64,000 nt of DNA, from NCBI RefSeq assembly GCF_008932295.1, contig NZ_WBWA01000009.1, forward strand, positions 123,077-187,076. The letters are read 5' to 3'. The translations under genes and the position numbers were made by a program. Positions 34,755-46,816 of the stretch are shown in pieces; the stretch's first letter is position 1; each line of letters begins with the position of its first letter. The notes under the pieces were generated by a model. It searched no databases. It saw nothing but the letters and a program-made list of their open reading frames with translations, and was not told where the DNA came from. The DNA is from Brucella tritici. GTDB lineage: Bacteria; Pseudomonadota; Alphaproteobacteria; Rhizobiales; Rhizobiaceae.

Positions 34755-36581
34755 ATGGCTTTTCAGAGTTTCGACGTCACCACAAATCCGGCCAATGGTG
34801 GCCCACGCGTAGCGAAGCTGCGCGCGAAAATGGCTGAACTTGGCCTCGACGGCTTTCTGGTTCCTCGCGCGGATGAGCATCAGGGCGAATATGTTCCGCC
34901 CCATGCGCAGCGCCTCGCCTGGCTGACCGGCTTCACCGGTTCGGCTGGTGCCGCGCTCATCCTCAAGAACAACGCCTATATCTTCGTCGATGGACGTTAT
35001 GAGCTGCAGGTCCGCGCCCAGACCGACCCGAAGGTCTTCTCCTATGAAAGCCTCGTCACAAATCCGCCTGCTTCCTGGCTGGCAGACAACGGCAAGAGCC
35101 TGCATATCGGCTTCGATCCTTGGCTCCATACCATTTCTGAAGCCCGCAGTTTACGTGAAGCACTGGAGGCTCAGGGCGGTCAGCTCGTTCCGGTCGAAAT
35201 CAATCTCGTCGATGCCGTATGGGACGATCAGCCCGAAGTGCCGACGGCGGAAGTCACTATCCAGCCGGCCCGTTTCGCCGGACATGAAGCGGAAGACAAG
35301 ATCAAGGAAATGCAGGCAGCCGTTGCCGCAAGCGGCGCTCGTGCTACCGTCCTGACCGATCCGTCATCAGTCGCATGGGTGTTCAATATCCGCGGCAAGG
35401 ACGTGTCCAATACGCCGCTTCCATTGAGCTTTGCCATCATTCCTGCAAAGGGTGAACCAGAGCTTTTCATCGATGAACGCAAACTCGCCATTGAACCGCG
35501 CGCCTATCTGACCCAGCTCGCCAAGCTCTCGGCACCGAGCGATCTGGAAGGACACCTCAGTGCTCTCGCGGCCAAGGGAGAAGCTATCCTTCTCGATCCG
35601 ATCCTCGCAGCTGAGAAGCTCCGCCTCATTGTCAGCAGCGCAGGCGGCAGCGTGATCGAAGGCAAAGACCCTGCCCGTATCCCACGAGCAATCAAGAACA
35701 AGGCCGAGCTTGACGGCTCACGCTCTGCCCATGAGCGCGACGGCGTGGCAATGGTCAATTTCCTATCATGGGTCGACGCCCAGAAGCCCGGCACAATCGA
35801 TGAAATCAGCGCAGCGCAGAAGCTGGAAGAATCGCGTGCCAATGCCGGGCGCGACTTCCAGATGCCGCTGGAAGACATATCCTTCGACACGATCTCCGGT
35901 GCGGGGCCGAATGGCGCAATTATCCATTATCGCGTCAATACCGACACCAACAGAACGCTTGAAGATGGCGAGCTTTACCTGGTCGATTCCGGCGCACAAT
36001 ATCGCGACGGCACCACCGACATCACCCGCACCGTCCCCATCGGCAAGGTAACGCCAGAGACGATTAAGGCATTCACACTCGTGTTGAAAGGTGTGATTGC
36101 GATCACGACGGCTCGCTTCCCGAAAGGCACACGCGGGCAGGATATCGACGTTCTGGCGCGTATCGCACTATGGAAGCATGGTTTCGACTATGCGCATGGA
36201 ACCGGCCACGGTGTCGGCTCCTACCTGTCGGTGCACGAGGGCCCACAGAGCATTTCGAAAAAGGGCGCGCAGGAACTGCTGCCGGGCATGATCCTTTCCA
36301 ATGAACCGGGCTATTACAAGCCAGGTTCATTCGGCATCCGCATCGAAAATCTCATCATCGTCACCGAACCGGAAGTGCCTGAAGGCGGCGACATTCCGAT
36401 GATGGGCTTCGAGACACTGACGTTCTGCCCTATCGACCGGCGCCTGATCGACAAGTCGCTTTTCACGCAAGAGGAAATCGACTGGCTGAACCGTTACCAT
36501 GCCAGCGTGCGTGAAAAGCTTTCAGCCCATCTCAAGGACGCTGAACGCAAATGGCTCGAAGCGGCAACCGCGCCGCTTTGA
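34755..36581 (+). CDS. pepP: Xaa-Pro aminopeptidase (aminopeptidase P, M24B)
   Basis: Metallopeptidase that removes an N-terminal residue before proline, 608 residues: the long, three-domain form with two creatinase-like N-terminal domains (about 15-320) and a C-terminal pita-bread catalytic domain. Metal ligands are seen in YLVDSGAQYRDGTTDITR (two Asp), AHGTGHGVGSYLSVHEGP (His), LSNEPGYY (Glu) and GIRIENL (Glu). The ATG at 34755 gives the normal N-terminus; a TTG 15 bases upstream is less likely. It ends 8 bp from the convergent azlD gene. Confidence 0.93.
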   Translation: MAFQSFDVTTNPANGGPRVAKLRAKMAELGLDGFLVPRADEHQGEYVPPHAQRLAWLTGFTGSAGAALILKNNAYIFVDGRYELQVRAQTDPKVFSYESLVTNPPASWLADNGKSLHIGFDPWLHTISEARSLREALEAQGGQLVPVEINLVDAVWDDQPEVPTAEVTIQPARFAGHEAEDKIKEMQAAVAASGARATVLTDPSSVAWVFNIRGKDVSNTPLPLSFAIIPAKGEPELFIDERKLAIEPRAYLTQLAKLSAPSDLEGHLSALAAKGEAILLDPILAAEKLRLIVSSAGGSVIEGKDPARIPRAIKNKAELDGSRSAHERDGVAMVNFLSWVDAQKPGTIDEISAAQKLEESRANAGRDFQMPLEDISFDTISGAGPNGAIIHYRVNTDTNRTLEDGELYLVDSGAQYRDGTTDITRTVPIGKVTPETIKAFTLVLKGVIAITTARFPKGTRGQDIDVLARIALWKHGFDYAHGTGHGVGSYLSVHEGPQSISKKGAQELLPGMILSNEPGYYKPGSFGIRIENLIIVTEPEVPEGGDIPMMGFETLTFCPIDRRLIDKSLFTQEEIDWLNRYHASVREKLSAHLKDAERKWLEAATAPL

Positions 36582-36589
36582 TAATGCAT

Positions 36590-36886
36590 TCACACGGTGA
36601 AATGGCGTAGCGTGATCAAAAGCGCTACGCCTGCAAAGAACATAGTCATCATGCTGAGCCGCAACGAAAGCACGATACAGATCGCGAGGACGAGCAGTTC
36701 CCGCCAGCCATGATCCGAAGCGGGTGCGGCCACAATGGCCGTCAGAACGGCTGCAGGCACGGCGTTGAGCGCCGCTTCCACCCGATAATGCACATGGCTG
36801 AAGCGTGACAGCACCAGATGTCCGCCAATACGGGTGAGATAGGTGCAGAGCGCACCGGCAAGAATGATCCAGATCGTGGTGGACAT
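36590..36886 (-). CDS. azlD: AzlD-like branched-chain amino acid exporter, small subunit
   Basis: A 98-residue membrane protein with three to four hydrophobic helices and the family signature ALCTYLTRIGGHLVL near the N-terminus. With AzlC (also called BrnF/BrnE or YgaZ/YgaH) it exports valine, leucine, isoleucine and similar compounds. The start codon follows the azlC stop directly (TAAATG), so the two are translationally coupled. Confidence 0.92.
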   Translation of the reverse strand: MSTTIWIILAGALCTYLTRIGGHLVLSRFSHVHYRVEAALNAVPAAVLTAIVAAPASDHGWRELLVLAICIVLSLRLSMMTMFFAGVALLITLRHFTV

Positions 36887-37609
36887 TTACGCCTCCCCTT
36901 CGCGTGGCTTGGCAATAATCGCCGCAAGTACAATGCCGCCGAGTGCACCCAGCGACACATGCCACGGCGACCCCACGAACTTGTAGGCCGCCACGGCTGA
37001 AATCGCACTGACGATGACGACTGGCAACCAGTTCTGACGATGGCGGAAACTCATCACCATGCCGAGAAAATAGATCGGCAACAAAAAGTCGATGCCGAAG
37101 GCATAGGGATTCGTGATCAGATTGCCGAACAGCCCGCCAATCAGCGCTTCAAGAACCCAGGTCAGATAGAATGTGAGCCCGATGGCCATATACCAGACGA
37201 AGGTGACCGGCTTACCAGCTTCGGCTCGTTGTTCAACTTCCGCATACTGGATGTCCACCAGAACGAAAAAGGCCAGCGCCTTCTGCCATGGCTTGAAGTG
37301 ACGGATGCGCCGACCCGTGGTCGCCGAATAGAGCACGTGCCGGAAATTGACGGCGAAGATCGACATGACGATCATCCACGGTGCGATGTTCTGGCCGAAA
37401 AGATCAAGCCCGACCATCTGGCTGGCCCCGGCATAGATGATGGAGCTCATGAACACCGCTTCGGCAAGCGACAATCCGTTATCGACTGCAAGTGCGCCGA
37501 ACAGCAAGCCAAAGGGCGCTCCGGCAACGACAAGCGGAAGTCCGCGCCGGACACCGTCAATAATATCGGCGCGCGCTGAAGCCCTTACGGGCCGAAAAGT
37601 CTGGTCCAC
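36887..37609 (-). CDS. azlC: AzlC-like branched-chain amino acid exporter, large subunit
   Basis: A 240-residue inner membrane protein, large partner of AzlD. DGVRRGLPLVVAGAPFGLLFGALAVDNGLS and the helix AVFMSSIIYAGASQMVGLDLFG are family features. The start is GTG at 37609 with a strong GGAGGAG about nine bases upstream. A perfect palindrome stands 55 bp upstream of the start and may be an Lrp-type operator. Confidence 0.93.
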   Translation of the reverse strand: MDQTFRPVRASARADIIDGVRRGLPLVVAGAPFGLLFGALAVDNGLSLAEAVFMSSIIYAGASQMVGLDLFGQNIAPWMIVMSIFAVNFRHVLYSATTGRRIRHFKPWQKALAFFVLVDIQYAEVEQRAEAGKPVTFVWYMAIGLTFYLTWVLEALIGGLFGNLITNPYAFGIDFLLPIYFLGMVMSFRHRQNWLPVVIVSAISAVAAYKFVGSPWHVSLGALGGIVLAAIIAKPREGEA

Positions 37610-37664
37610 GAATATTCACTCCTCCGAATGAAGAGTAGTTAGGAAATTCTGCGGCCCGTTGGAA

Positions 37665-37686
37665 TATGATTTCCCAAAAAATCATA
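37665..37686. promoter_or_regulatory. Perfect palindrome upstream of azlCD
   Basis: TATGATTT and AAATCATA form a perfect 8-bp inverted repeat with a six-base spacer (CCCAAA) in an AT-rich stretch 55 bp upstream of the azlC start. Homologous azl operons are controlled by Lrp/AsnC-type regulators, so an operator is plausible. No regulator gene is adjacent. Confidence 0.5.
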
Positions 37687-37750
37687 CTATTAAACAGGAA
37701 TGCCGCATTTGCGCATCACTCATAAATCCGGCTGATGCATTCATGAACGA

Positions 37751-38454
37751 TCATGATTGTTGCGGAACGGCCTTTTCGATTTTGTGCATCCAGTCCACAA
37801 GCGGGCGAGCCCGTTCGGTGAAGTCGACAAGACGATCTGCCAGATCAGCGCGGGTAATCGTTTCAGGGTCGATTTCTATCCGCACCGAGAAATGCCGATT
37901 GCGAATTGCTTCCAGCAAATCATCATCGGTCACGGCCTCAAAACCACGCGGCGTGCGCTTCAGCCGGTCGTAGTCGCTGATTTTCAAACCGTTTTTCTTG
38001 AGTTTCGCGACCATAGTGCGGAATTCTTCCGGCTTCTCGGCAATGGCTGTGCGTATAGCCAGAAGCAGTTCTTTTCTTGGCCCCCACCAAGCCACACAGG
38101 CGTAGCAGTCGCGGACACCCGGCAGGCCGATGCAGACATAGAAGCAGCCGCTCTCGTCCCATTTGGTACCCGATTGCGACAGCAGCGCAGACAGGTGACG
38201 GTTATAGGGGGCCTTGTCCTTGGAAAACCGCGTATCGCGTTTAATGCGGAACTGCGATTTCACACGGTCGCCCTTGAACGGCAGACCGGCCTTTTCAAAA
38301 CGACCTGTCAGTTCCTCGACAAGATCGCCAAGCGGTTCCTTCAATTGCTGCTCGAAAAGATCCTTATTCTCGACGAACCATTCGCGATTCTGGTGAAAAT
38401 CCAGAGCCTTCAGAAACGGGATCGCTTTTTCACCAAAACCGCTGAACGGGGCCA

Positions 38455-38455
<1 letters not shown>
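37751..38455 (-). CDS. DUF2461 family protein
   Basis: A 234-residue soluble protein of the DUF2461 family (TIGR02453). It begins with FLKALDFHQNREWFVENKDLFEQ and contains RIKRDTRFSKDKAPYNRHLSALLS, both typical. Function unknown. Its ATG overlaps the ligA stop by one base, so it is translationally coupled to ligA. Confidence 0.88.
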
Positions 38456-40671
<2,216 letters not shown>

Positions 40672-40804
40672 CTACGCATACAGCCGCGCTCGGTTACGAA
40701 CATGTGGTCACACTGACAACGTTCTGTCAGGAGACAAGCGCGCTATTTCTTTGTTTGTACGCATTATCCGACGCAAAACCGCTCCGCACTTTTGCTCGAA
40801 ATGC

Positions 40805-42469
40805 TCAATTCTCGGCCAGCAGGCGCTCTGCTGCTGCGCGTGCTTCATCGGTGATGCTGGCACCGGCCAGCATTCGGGCAATCTCTTCCTGCCGCTCGTC
40901 CACTCCGATGGATCGGATCGAGGTAGACATACGGTCTTCATTGGTCGCCGACTTGGCAATCAGGAAATGTGTGGAGGCACGCGCTGCCACCTGCGGCGCA
41001 TGCGTGACCGAAAGAACCTGCACACGACCGGAAAGCCGCGCAAGGCGCTGCCCGATGGCATCCGCCACCGCACCGCCCACGCCGGTATCAATTTCGTCGA
41101 ATACGAGCGTCGGAGCAGAACCGCGATCCGCAAGCGCCACCTTCAGCGCCAACAGGAAACGCGAAAGCTCGCCACCCGAAGCGACCTTCATCATCGGCCC
41201 GGCCCGCGTGCCCGGATTGGTGCGCACCCAATACTCAACCGTATCGATGCCTTCCGCCGCCCGCGCTTGCGCGTCGGTCGTCATTTCAACGATGAATTCT
41301 GCGCGCTCCAGTTTCAGTGCAGGCAATTCGGCCATCACAGCAGCCTTCAGATGCTCCCCTGTTTCTTTGCGCAAACCGGAAAGCTTGGCTGCCGCCGTGT
41401 CATAGGCCGCCCGCATTTCAGTCGCCTGACCTTCAAGCTGGATAAGCTTTTCCGCTCCAGCGTCCAGATCGGCGAGATCAGCATCCATCTTGTCGCGCAG
41501 CGCAGGCAATCCCTCCACCGCGACAGAATATTTGCGTGCGGCAGCGCGCAAAGCAAAAAGCCGTTCCTCGACCTGTTCCAGCACGCGCGGATCGAAATCG
41601 ATCTCGCGCATGGCATGATCTATGCCGTCCTGCGCAAGGGCCAGACTGTTAAGCGCCTCATCGATTGCCTTGCAAACCGGCTCCAGCAGATGCGGTGCTT
41701 CCGGAATCTTGCGCTCCAGACGGCGCACGAGGCTTGCCAGCGTCGGTACAGGTGATCCCTGCCCCGACAGCAACTCGCCAGCTTCGTTCACGTCACCGGC
41801 GATCTTTTCGGATTTCATCATGACCGCACGGCGCTCGGCGAGCTCTTCTTCCTCGCCGGGTTGCGGATCGAGCTTGGTCAGTTCTTCAACCGAAGAGCGC
41901 AGGTAATCGCCTTCACGCTCGGCCTGCTCGACGCGGGCGCGATGCTTGGCAAGTGCGATCTCCGCATCGCGCCAGGCCTTGTGACGCTCGCGAACCACTG
42001 CTGCCTCTGGCTCGATACCGCCAAAAGCATCCAGCAATGTACGGTGAAGATCGGTATCGATCAACGCGCGGTCGTCATGCTGGCCGTGGATTTCCACCAG
42101 CCTGCGCCCAAGGTCGCGAAGAAGCGCGACGCTCGCCGCCTGATCGTTGATGAAGACGCGCGTGCGACCGTCGCCCATCTGCAGGCGACGCAGGATGATG
42201 TCACCATCATCGTCAAAACCGTTGTCACGCAGAAAAATCCGGGCCGGATGCGCGCCCGGCACATCGAACACCGCTGTCACCTGCCCCTGATCGGCACCGT
42301 GACGCACCAACGAGGCGTCGCCACGCGCGCCAAGCGCCAGAGAAAGCGAATCAAGCAAAATAGACTTGCCCGCCCCGGTTTCACCGGTAAGCACGGACAA
42401 GCCTGTCTTGAACTCGATGTCGAGCCTTTCAATCAGAACAATATCGCGGATCGACAGGTGCGACAGCAT
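40805..42469 (-). CDS. recN: DNA repair protein RecN
   Basis: SMC-like ATPase for double-strand break repair. It has 554 residues, with Walker A GETGAGKS at 29-36, two central coiled coils (about 150-370) and the C-terminal half-ATPase with SGGELSRFLLALK (signature) and LVFDEIDTGVGG (Walker B). It follows bamD by 12 bp and is probably co-transcribed with it. Confidence 0.96.
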   Translation of the reverse strand: MLSHLSIRDIVLIERLDIEFKTGLSVLTGETGAGKSILLDSLSLALGARGDASLVRHGADQGQVTAVFDVPGAHPARIFLRDNGFDDDGDIILRRLQMGDGRTRVFINDQAASVALLRDLGRRLVEIHGQHDDRALIDTDLHRTLLDAFGGIEPEAAVVRERHKAWRDAEIALAKHRARVEQAEREGDYLRSSVEELTKLDPQPGEEEELAERRAVMMKSEKIAGDVNEAGELLSGQGSPVPTLASLVRRLERKIPEAPHLLEPVCKAIDEALNSLALAQDGIDHAMREIDFDPRVLEQVEERLFALRAAARKYSVAVEGLPALRDKMDADLADLDAGAEKLIQLEGQATEMRAAYDTAAAKLSGLRKETGEHLKAAVMAELPALKLERAEFIVEMTTDAQARAAEGIDTVEYWVRTNPGTRAGPMMKVASGGELSRFLLALKVALADRGSAPTLVFDEIDTGVGGAVADAIGQRLARLSGRVQVLSVTHAPQVAARASTHFLIAKSATNEDRMSTSIRSIGVDERQEEIARMLAGASITDEARAAAERLLAEN

Positions 42470-42481
42470 GTGAGAATCAGC

Positions 42482-43345
42482 TTATGAGCCGCCGCCGGTG
42501 ATGAGCGACGAGGCCTTGGCCAGCCACGAATTGCCATTCTCGCGCGGTTCAAGACCACCACTTTGCAGAAGCTTGTAGCTGTCCTTGTACCACGGGCTGT
42601 CCGGATAGTTCTTGCCGAGAACTGAAGCTGCCATCTGGGCTTCCGACGTCAGGCCAAGCGCATAGTAAGCTTCGACGAGACGAGCGAGGGCTTCTTCCAC
42701 CTGACGGGTGTTGGAATATTCCTCCACAACACCGCGGAAGCGCTTGATAGAAGCAAGGTATTCCTTGCGCTCCAGATAATAGCGGCCAACCTGCATTTCC
42801 TTGCCTGCGAGCTGGTCGCGAGCGAAGCGGATCTTGGCCTTGGCATCATCCGTATATTCGGAATCCGGGAAACGATCGACCACTTCCTGCATCGCAGCGA
42901 TCGCGCGACGGCTCGCAGCCTGATCGCGGGTCACGTCCGGAATCTGGCGGAAGTAGGAAAGACCGATGATGTAATAGGCATAGGCTGATTCAGGCGAAGT
43001 CGGGTAAAGCGTATTGTAACGCTTCGCCATCGAGATCGCTTCTTCGTAATTGCCCTTGCGGTAGTTGGTAAAGGCAGCCATCACGAGCGACTTGCGTGCC
43101 CATTCCGTGTAGGGGTGCTGGCGGTCGACGGCGGCGAACTTCTTCGCAGCTTCATCAAGGCGACCAGCATCCAGATTGGCGAGACCTTCATTGTAGGTTT
43201 TGTCGGCAGGATCGATCGTCTCGACATACTTGGTGAGATCGATGTCGTCGTCCTTGCTGGCACAACCGGCGAGCGGGATAAGAACGGCGATAGCGCCAGT
43301 CAGCAGCGCGGTTTTCGTCACACCCTTGAATTTGAAACTCGTCAT
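42482..43345 (-). CDS. bamD: Outer membrane assembly lipoprotein BamD
   Basis: Essential lipoprotein of the BAM complex that inserts beta-barrel proteins in the outer membrane. It has 287 residues, with a lipoprotein signal peptide (lipobox LAGC, lipidated C28) and five TPR-like repeats from about residue 50 to 260 ([36 protein letters not shown] is the first). Also known as ComL. Co-oriented with recN 12 bp downstream. Confidence 0.95.
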   Translation of the reverse strand: MTSFKFKGVTKTALLTGAIAVLIPLAGCASKDDDIDLTKYVETIDPADKTYNEGLANLDAGRLDEAAKKFAAVDRQHPYTEWARKSLVMAAFTNYRKGNYEEAISMAKRYNTLYPTSPESAYAYYIIGLSYFRQIPDVTRDQAASRRAIAAMQEVVDRFPDSEYTDDAKAKIRFARDQLAGKEMQVGRYYLERKEYLASIKRFRGVVEEYSNTRQVEEALARLVEAYYALGLTSEAQMAASVLGKNYPDSPWYKDSYKLLQSGGLEPRENGNSWLAKASSLITGGGS

Positions 43346-43772
43346 GCGGTCTCCGGCCTTTTGGCAGCGTCATTCCTGTTTGGAACTGCGTGCTTCTAGC
43401 ACTGCACGGCTGCTCCATCCATACAAATCATTCAGCTTCAGCGAATGTACGAACATAGCTGACGCCGTTTTGGCCGTCCATAAACCACATGCAGGCGAAA
43501 TCGGCAATCGTCTAGTGGCCTGAAATCCGCCGGACGGCGTATCGAAACGCGTAACCAGTGTGAATTGTCCCCGGTATTGGCTACCCGTGTGGGTAGATGC
43601 TCCCCGATCAATCCACCGTAAAACGACGCATCGACTCAATTGCGAGGTGAACCGGCGAACACGGCTCAATTAAGGCCACGCGCCGATACATACTACTTCT
43701 TGGCTAATTTAGAGCGTATCCCGAAAAGTGTGGAACGGCATTCGGATAAGATTCGCGGCTCCAAACAAACGC
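43346..43772. other. Intergenic region between lpxC and bamD
   Basis: No gene supported in 427 bp. It contains a dispersed repeat copy (43711-43753) right after lpxC and should hold the bamD promoter. GC-poor stretches are scattered, and I saw no clear terminator for lpxC. Confidence 0.6.
43711..43753. repeat. Dispersed palindromic repeat, copy 3
   Basis: AGAGCGTATCCCGAAAAGTG followed by GGAACGGCATTCGGATAAGATT. It is a degenerate member of the repeat family at 5716 and 33716 (the CCGAAAAGTG and TCGGATAAGA blocks are shared). It lies 20 bp past the lpxC stop codon. Confidence 0.65.
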
Positions 43773-44711
43773 TTAGAGTGCCCATGGAGCCGCGATATTC
43801 GGCTTCACGGCAACGAAATCGGATGCTCTGGAATTCTGGCGAACACCGGAGGCCTCGACAATATCGAACGCCGTCTTGTCCGACAGCAGCGCCTTGACCG
43901 TTTCCGCATTCAGCCTGTGGCCGCTGCGATAGGAACGGAAGCAGCCGAGAAACGGCAGACCGGCAAGCGCCAGATCTCCGACGGCATCGAGCGTCTTATG
44001 ACGAACGAACTCATCCCTGAAACGCAGGCCACCCGGATTGATGACAGAATTGTCGTCGCCAATGACAAGCGAATTGTCGAGCGACGAGCCAAGCGCATGG
44101 CCGGAAGCCCAGAGGCGTTCCACATCCTTCATGAAACCGAAAGTGCGCGCAGTGGAAAGCTCCTTGCGGAAGGTCGCTTCATCCACATCGTCGGCAAATT
44201 TCTGCCGGCCGATCAGCGGGCACTCGAAGTCGATCTCGACCTCAAACCGTGTACCGGCAAAGGGACGAAATTCACCCCAGGAGCCACCGGCTTCGACGCG
44301 AACCGTTTTCAGAATACGGATAAAGCGGCGCTTCGCTTCCTGCGTGACGATACCTGCCTCATCGAAAGCTTCGATGAAACGCGCAGAAGTACCGTCGAGA
44401 ATGGGAACTTCAGGACCATCAATTTCAACGACAAGGTTATCAATGCCCAGTGCGGCGACCGCAGCCATCAGGTGCTCGACCGTGTCGATCTTGGATTCTT
44501 TTGGGCCGAGCGACGTGCAGAGGTCAGTGGCGCCAATCTGTGAAACATGGGCCCGTACTTCCGGTGCCTTGCCCTTCAGGTCCGAGCGCTGAAACACGAT
44601 ACCCGTATCGGCATCGGCCGGGAAAAACGTCGCCGAAGCCGGGGCCCCGCCATGAACGCCGACGCCTGAAAGCGTGACCGCACGACCAATTGTCTTTTGA
44701 TAAGCGCTCAA
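43773..44711 (-). CDS. lpxC: UDP-3-O-acyl-N-acetylglucosamine deacetylase
   Basis: Zinc enzyme of the first committed step of lipid A synthesis. It has 312 residues in the two-layer LpxC fold. Zinc ligands are H80 (VEHLMAA), H238 and D242 (RHKTLDAVGD), with general acid/base H265 (RSGHRL) and E79. It lies downstream of ftsZ, as in many alpha- and gammaproteobacteria, after the ftsZ terminator and a 292-bp gap that should contain its own promoter. Confidence 0.96.
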   Translation of the reverse strand: MSAYQKTIGRAVTLSGVGVHGGAPASATFFPADADTGIVFQRSDLKGKAPEVRAHVSQIGATDLCTSLGPKESKIDTVEHLMAAVAALGIDNLVVEIDGPEVPILDGTSARFIEAFDEAGIVTQEAKRRFIRILKTVRVEAGGSWGEFRPFAGTRFEVEIDFECPLIGRQKFADDVDEATFRKELSTARTFGFMKDVERLWASGHALGSSLDNSLVIGDDNSVINPGGLRFRDEFVRHKTLDAVGDLALAGLPFLGCFRSYRSGHRLNAETVKALLSDKTAFDIVEASGVRQNSRASDFVAVKPNIAAPWAL

Positions 44712-44952
44712 GACAGTTCCAATCTGCTGAATAAAATGAATGCAGGCCGTTCAAACGGAATTTCAACACAGCCCATTTCGCAATTCTTTGCGTCTATATG
44801 GATAGATATAGCTAAAATTGCGACCGGAAATACACAGGGTTCACAAACATGTGCTGCCCCAACCATACCCCGTTTCAATTAAAATAATAATTTGCGTGAC
44901 TTGAACAAAATCACGCTTTCTTACGAATGTTTTGATTTTGTTTACTGAAACG

Positions 44953-44982
44953 AAAAAACCGCGGGAGTTACCCGCGGCTTTC
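44953..44982 (-). terminator. Rho-independent terminator of ftsZ
   Basis: On the minus strand GCCGCGGG-TAACT-CCCGCGGT is followed by TTTTTCG. It lies about 20 bp past the ftsZ stop codon and separates it from lpxC. Confidence 0.9.
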
Positions 44983-45003
44983 CTATTCACTAACCGAAAT
45001 GAC

Positions 45004-46692
45004 TCAGTTCGACTGACGGCGCAGGAAGGCCGGAATTTCGAGCTGATCTTCTTCCGAAGCTGCACGCGGCTGCGGGCGGCCCTGATCGTCAAGCTGGCCA
45101 CGACGTGGTGCGTAGATCGACGAGTCCTGCTGCGGAGCGCGACGTTCAGCCGGGCGCATGCCAGGTTCACGATGCTGAGCCGGTTCCAGACGAGCGGCAG
45201 GCTGATCTTCCTCACGACGCGACAGACCATGGGTCAGGCGCTTCAGAAGGCTCATCGGGCCGCGTGGCTCTTCCTGTGCAGGCTGCTGCGGAGCGCGACG
45301 GGCATTGATTTCAGCCTGTGCGACCGGCGGGAAATCCGAAACGGCAGGCATGCGCGGAGCAGGACGCGGTTCACGAACCGGCTGTTCATGCATTTGCGGC
45401 TGCTGGTAGGCCTGTGGCTGTGCGGCCTGATGACCTGCCGGGGCCTGCGGCATCGGTGCACGGGCAACCGGGGCGCGTTCGAAGGATTCCGGAGCAGGAG
45501 CCTGGAAAATGCGGCTCTGCGGGCGGAATTCCGGCTCAGCAGAAGCGGCAGGAGCTGCCGGGATTTCAGCTTCGGCAGACTGGATTGCCTGAGCAATCGG
45601 ATCGACCTGACGCGGCTGTTCAACGACCGGAGGACGAAGTGCGCCATGCGGAGCCATCGGCTTTGCCTGTGCAGTCTGCTTTACCGGCTGGCGAAATTCC
45701 AGCGGCGCAGGCGCCGCGTCTCCTAACTGCTTATCGATACCGGTAGCGACGACAGAGACGCGGATGACGCCTTCGAGGCCTTCGTCGAAGGTTGCGCCAA
45801 GGATGATGTTCGCATCCGGATCGACTTCTTCGCGAATACGCGTCGCAGCTTCGTCGACTTCGAACAGGGTCATGTCGCGACCACCGGTGATCGAGATCAG
45901 GAGGCCCTTCGCGCCGCGCATCGAGGTTTCGTCGAGCAGCGGGTTGGCGATTGCAGCTTCGGCAGCGGCCATTGCACGGCCTTCACCGGAAGCTTCGCCC
46001 GTACCCATCATGGCCTTGCCCATTTCGCGCATCACCGAACGAACGTCGGCGAAGTCGAGATTGATGAGGCCTTCCTTGACCATCAGGTCGGTGATGCAGG
46101 CAACGCCCGAATAAAGCACCTGGTCAGCCATTGCGAAAGCATCGGCGAAGGTGGTCTTGTCGTTGGCGATGCGGAAGAGGTTCTGGTTCGGAATGACGAT
46201 AAGCGTATCGACATTCTTCTGCAGTTCTTCGATGCCGAGATCGGCAGTCTTCATGCGGCGGGCGCCTTCGAAATGGAAAGGCTTGGTCACGACGCCAACG
46301 GTGAGGATGCCGCGTTCGCGAGCAGCGCGCGCCACGACCGGAGCTGCACCCGTACCGGTACCGCCGCCCATGCCGGCAGTCACGAAGCACATATGCGTGC
46401 CGTTCAGGTGATCGACGATTTCGTCGATGCATTCTTCAGCAGCCGCGCGGCCAACCTCTGGCTGGGAACCAGCACCAAGGCCTTCTGTGACAGCAGCGCC
46501 AAGCTGGATCATGCGTTCGGACTTCGACATCGTCAAAGCCTGAGCGTCGGTGTTGGCCACGACAAAATCCACGCCGCGCAGACCGGCATTGATCATGTTG
46601 TTGACCGCATTGCCGCCGCCGCCGCCGACACCGAATACGGTGATGCGGGGCTTCAGCTCGGTGATATCCGGCTTTTGCAGATTGATAGTCAT
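45004..46692 (-). CDS. ftsZ: Cell division GTPase FtsZ
   Basis: Tubulin-like GTPase that forms the Z ring. It has 562 residues, much longer than E. coli FtsZ (383). The GTPase core (about 1-320) carries the GGGTGTGA signature at 109-116 and the T7 synergy loop. A long Pro/Gln/Ala-rich linker of about 220 residues (about 325-545) follows, then the conserved C-terminal peptide [16 protein letters not shown] that binds FtsA and other partners. The long linker is usual in Rhizobiales. The 124-bp gap to ftsA holds a GC-rich inverted repeat (CCACCGC/GCGGTG) and probably a promoter. Confidence 0.97.
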   Translation of the reverse strand: MTINLQKPDITELKPRITVFGVGGGGGNAVNNMINAGLRGVDFVVANTDAQALTMSKSERMIQLGAAVTEGLGAGSQPEVGRAAAEECIDEIVDHLNGTHMCFVTAGMGGGTGTGAAPVVARAARERGILTVGVVTKPFHFEGARRMKTADLGIEELQKNVDTLIVIPNQNLFRIANDKTTFADAFAMADQVLYSGVACITDLMVKEGLINLDFADVRSVMREMGKAMMGTGEASGEGRAMAAAEAAIANPLLDETSMRGAKGLLISITGGRDMTLFEVDEAATRIREEVDPDANIILGATFDEGLEGVIRVSVVATGIDKQLGDAAPAPLEFRQPVKQTAQAKPMAPHGALRPPVVEQPRQVDPIAQAIQSAEAEIPAAPAASAEPEFRPQSRIFQAPAPESFERAPVARAPMPQAPAGHQAAQPQAYQQPQMHEQPVREPRPAPRMPAVSDFPPVAQAEINARRAPQQPAQEEPRGPMSLLKRLTHGLSRREEDQPAARLEPAQHREPGMRPAERRAPQQDSSIYAPRRGQLDDQGRPQPRAASEEDQLEIPAFLRRQSN

Positions 46693-46816
46693 AGGTCCTT
46701 GTTCCTCTTAAGCCTTACCACCGCTTCGCCGCCGCGGTGTGGATTGGTTGTTACCCAGATGGTCACGCCCCAATAATTCAACACGCTATTTCAACAGCTT
46801 ACACAACACTTGCTAC

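Noticed and set aside
33873..35129. A 418-codon minus-strand frame opposite prmA and the start of the aminopeptidase gene
   Set aside because: It spans two convincing genes on the other strand and shows no domain.
46719..46743. Terminator after ftsA
   Set aside because: CCACCGC/GCGGTG form a GC-rich hairpin on the way to ftsZ, but there is no T run, and ftsZ is normally expressed with ftsA.
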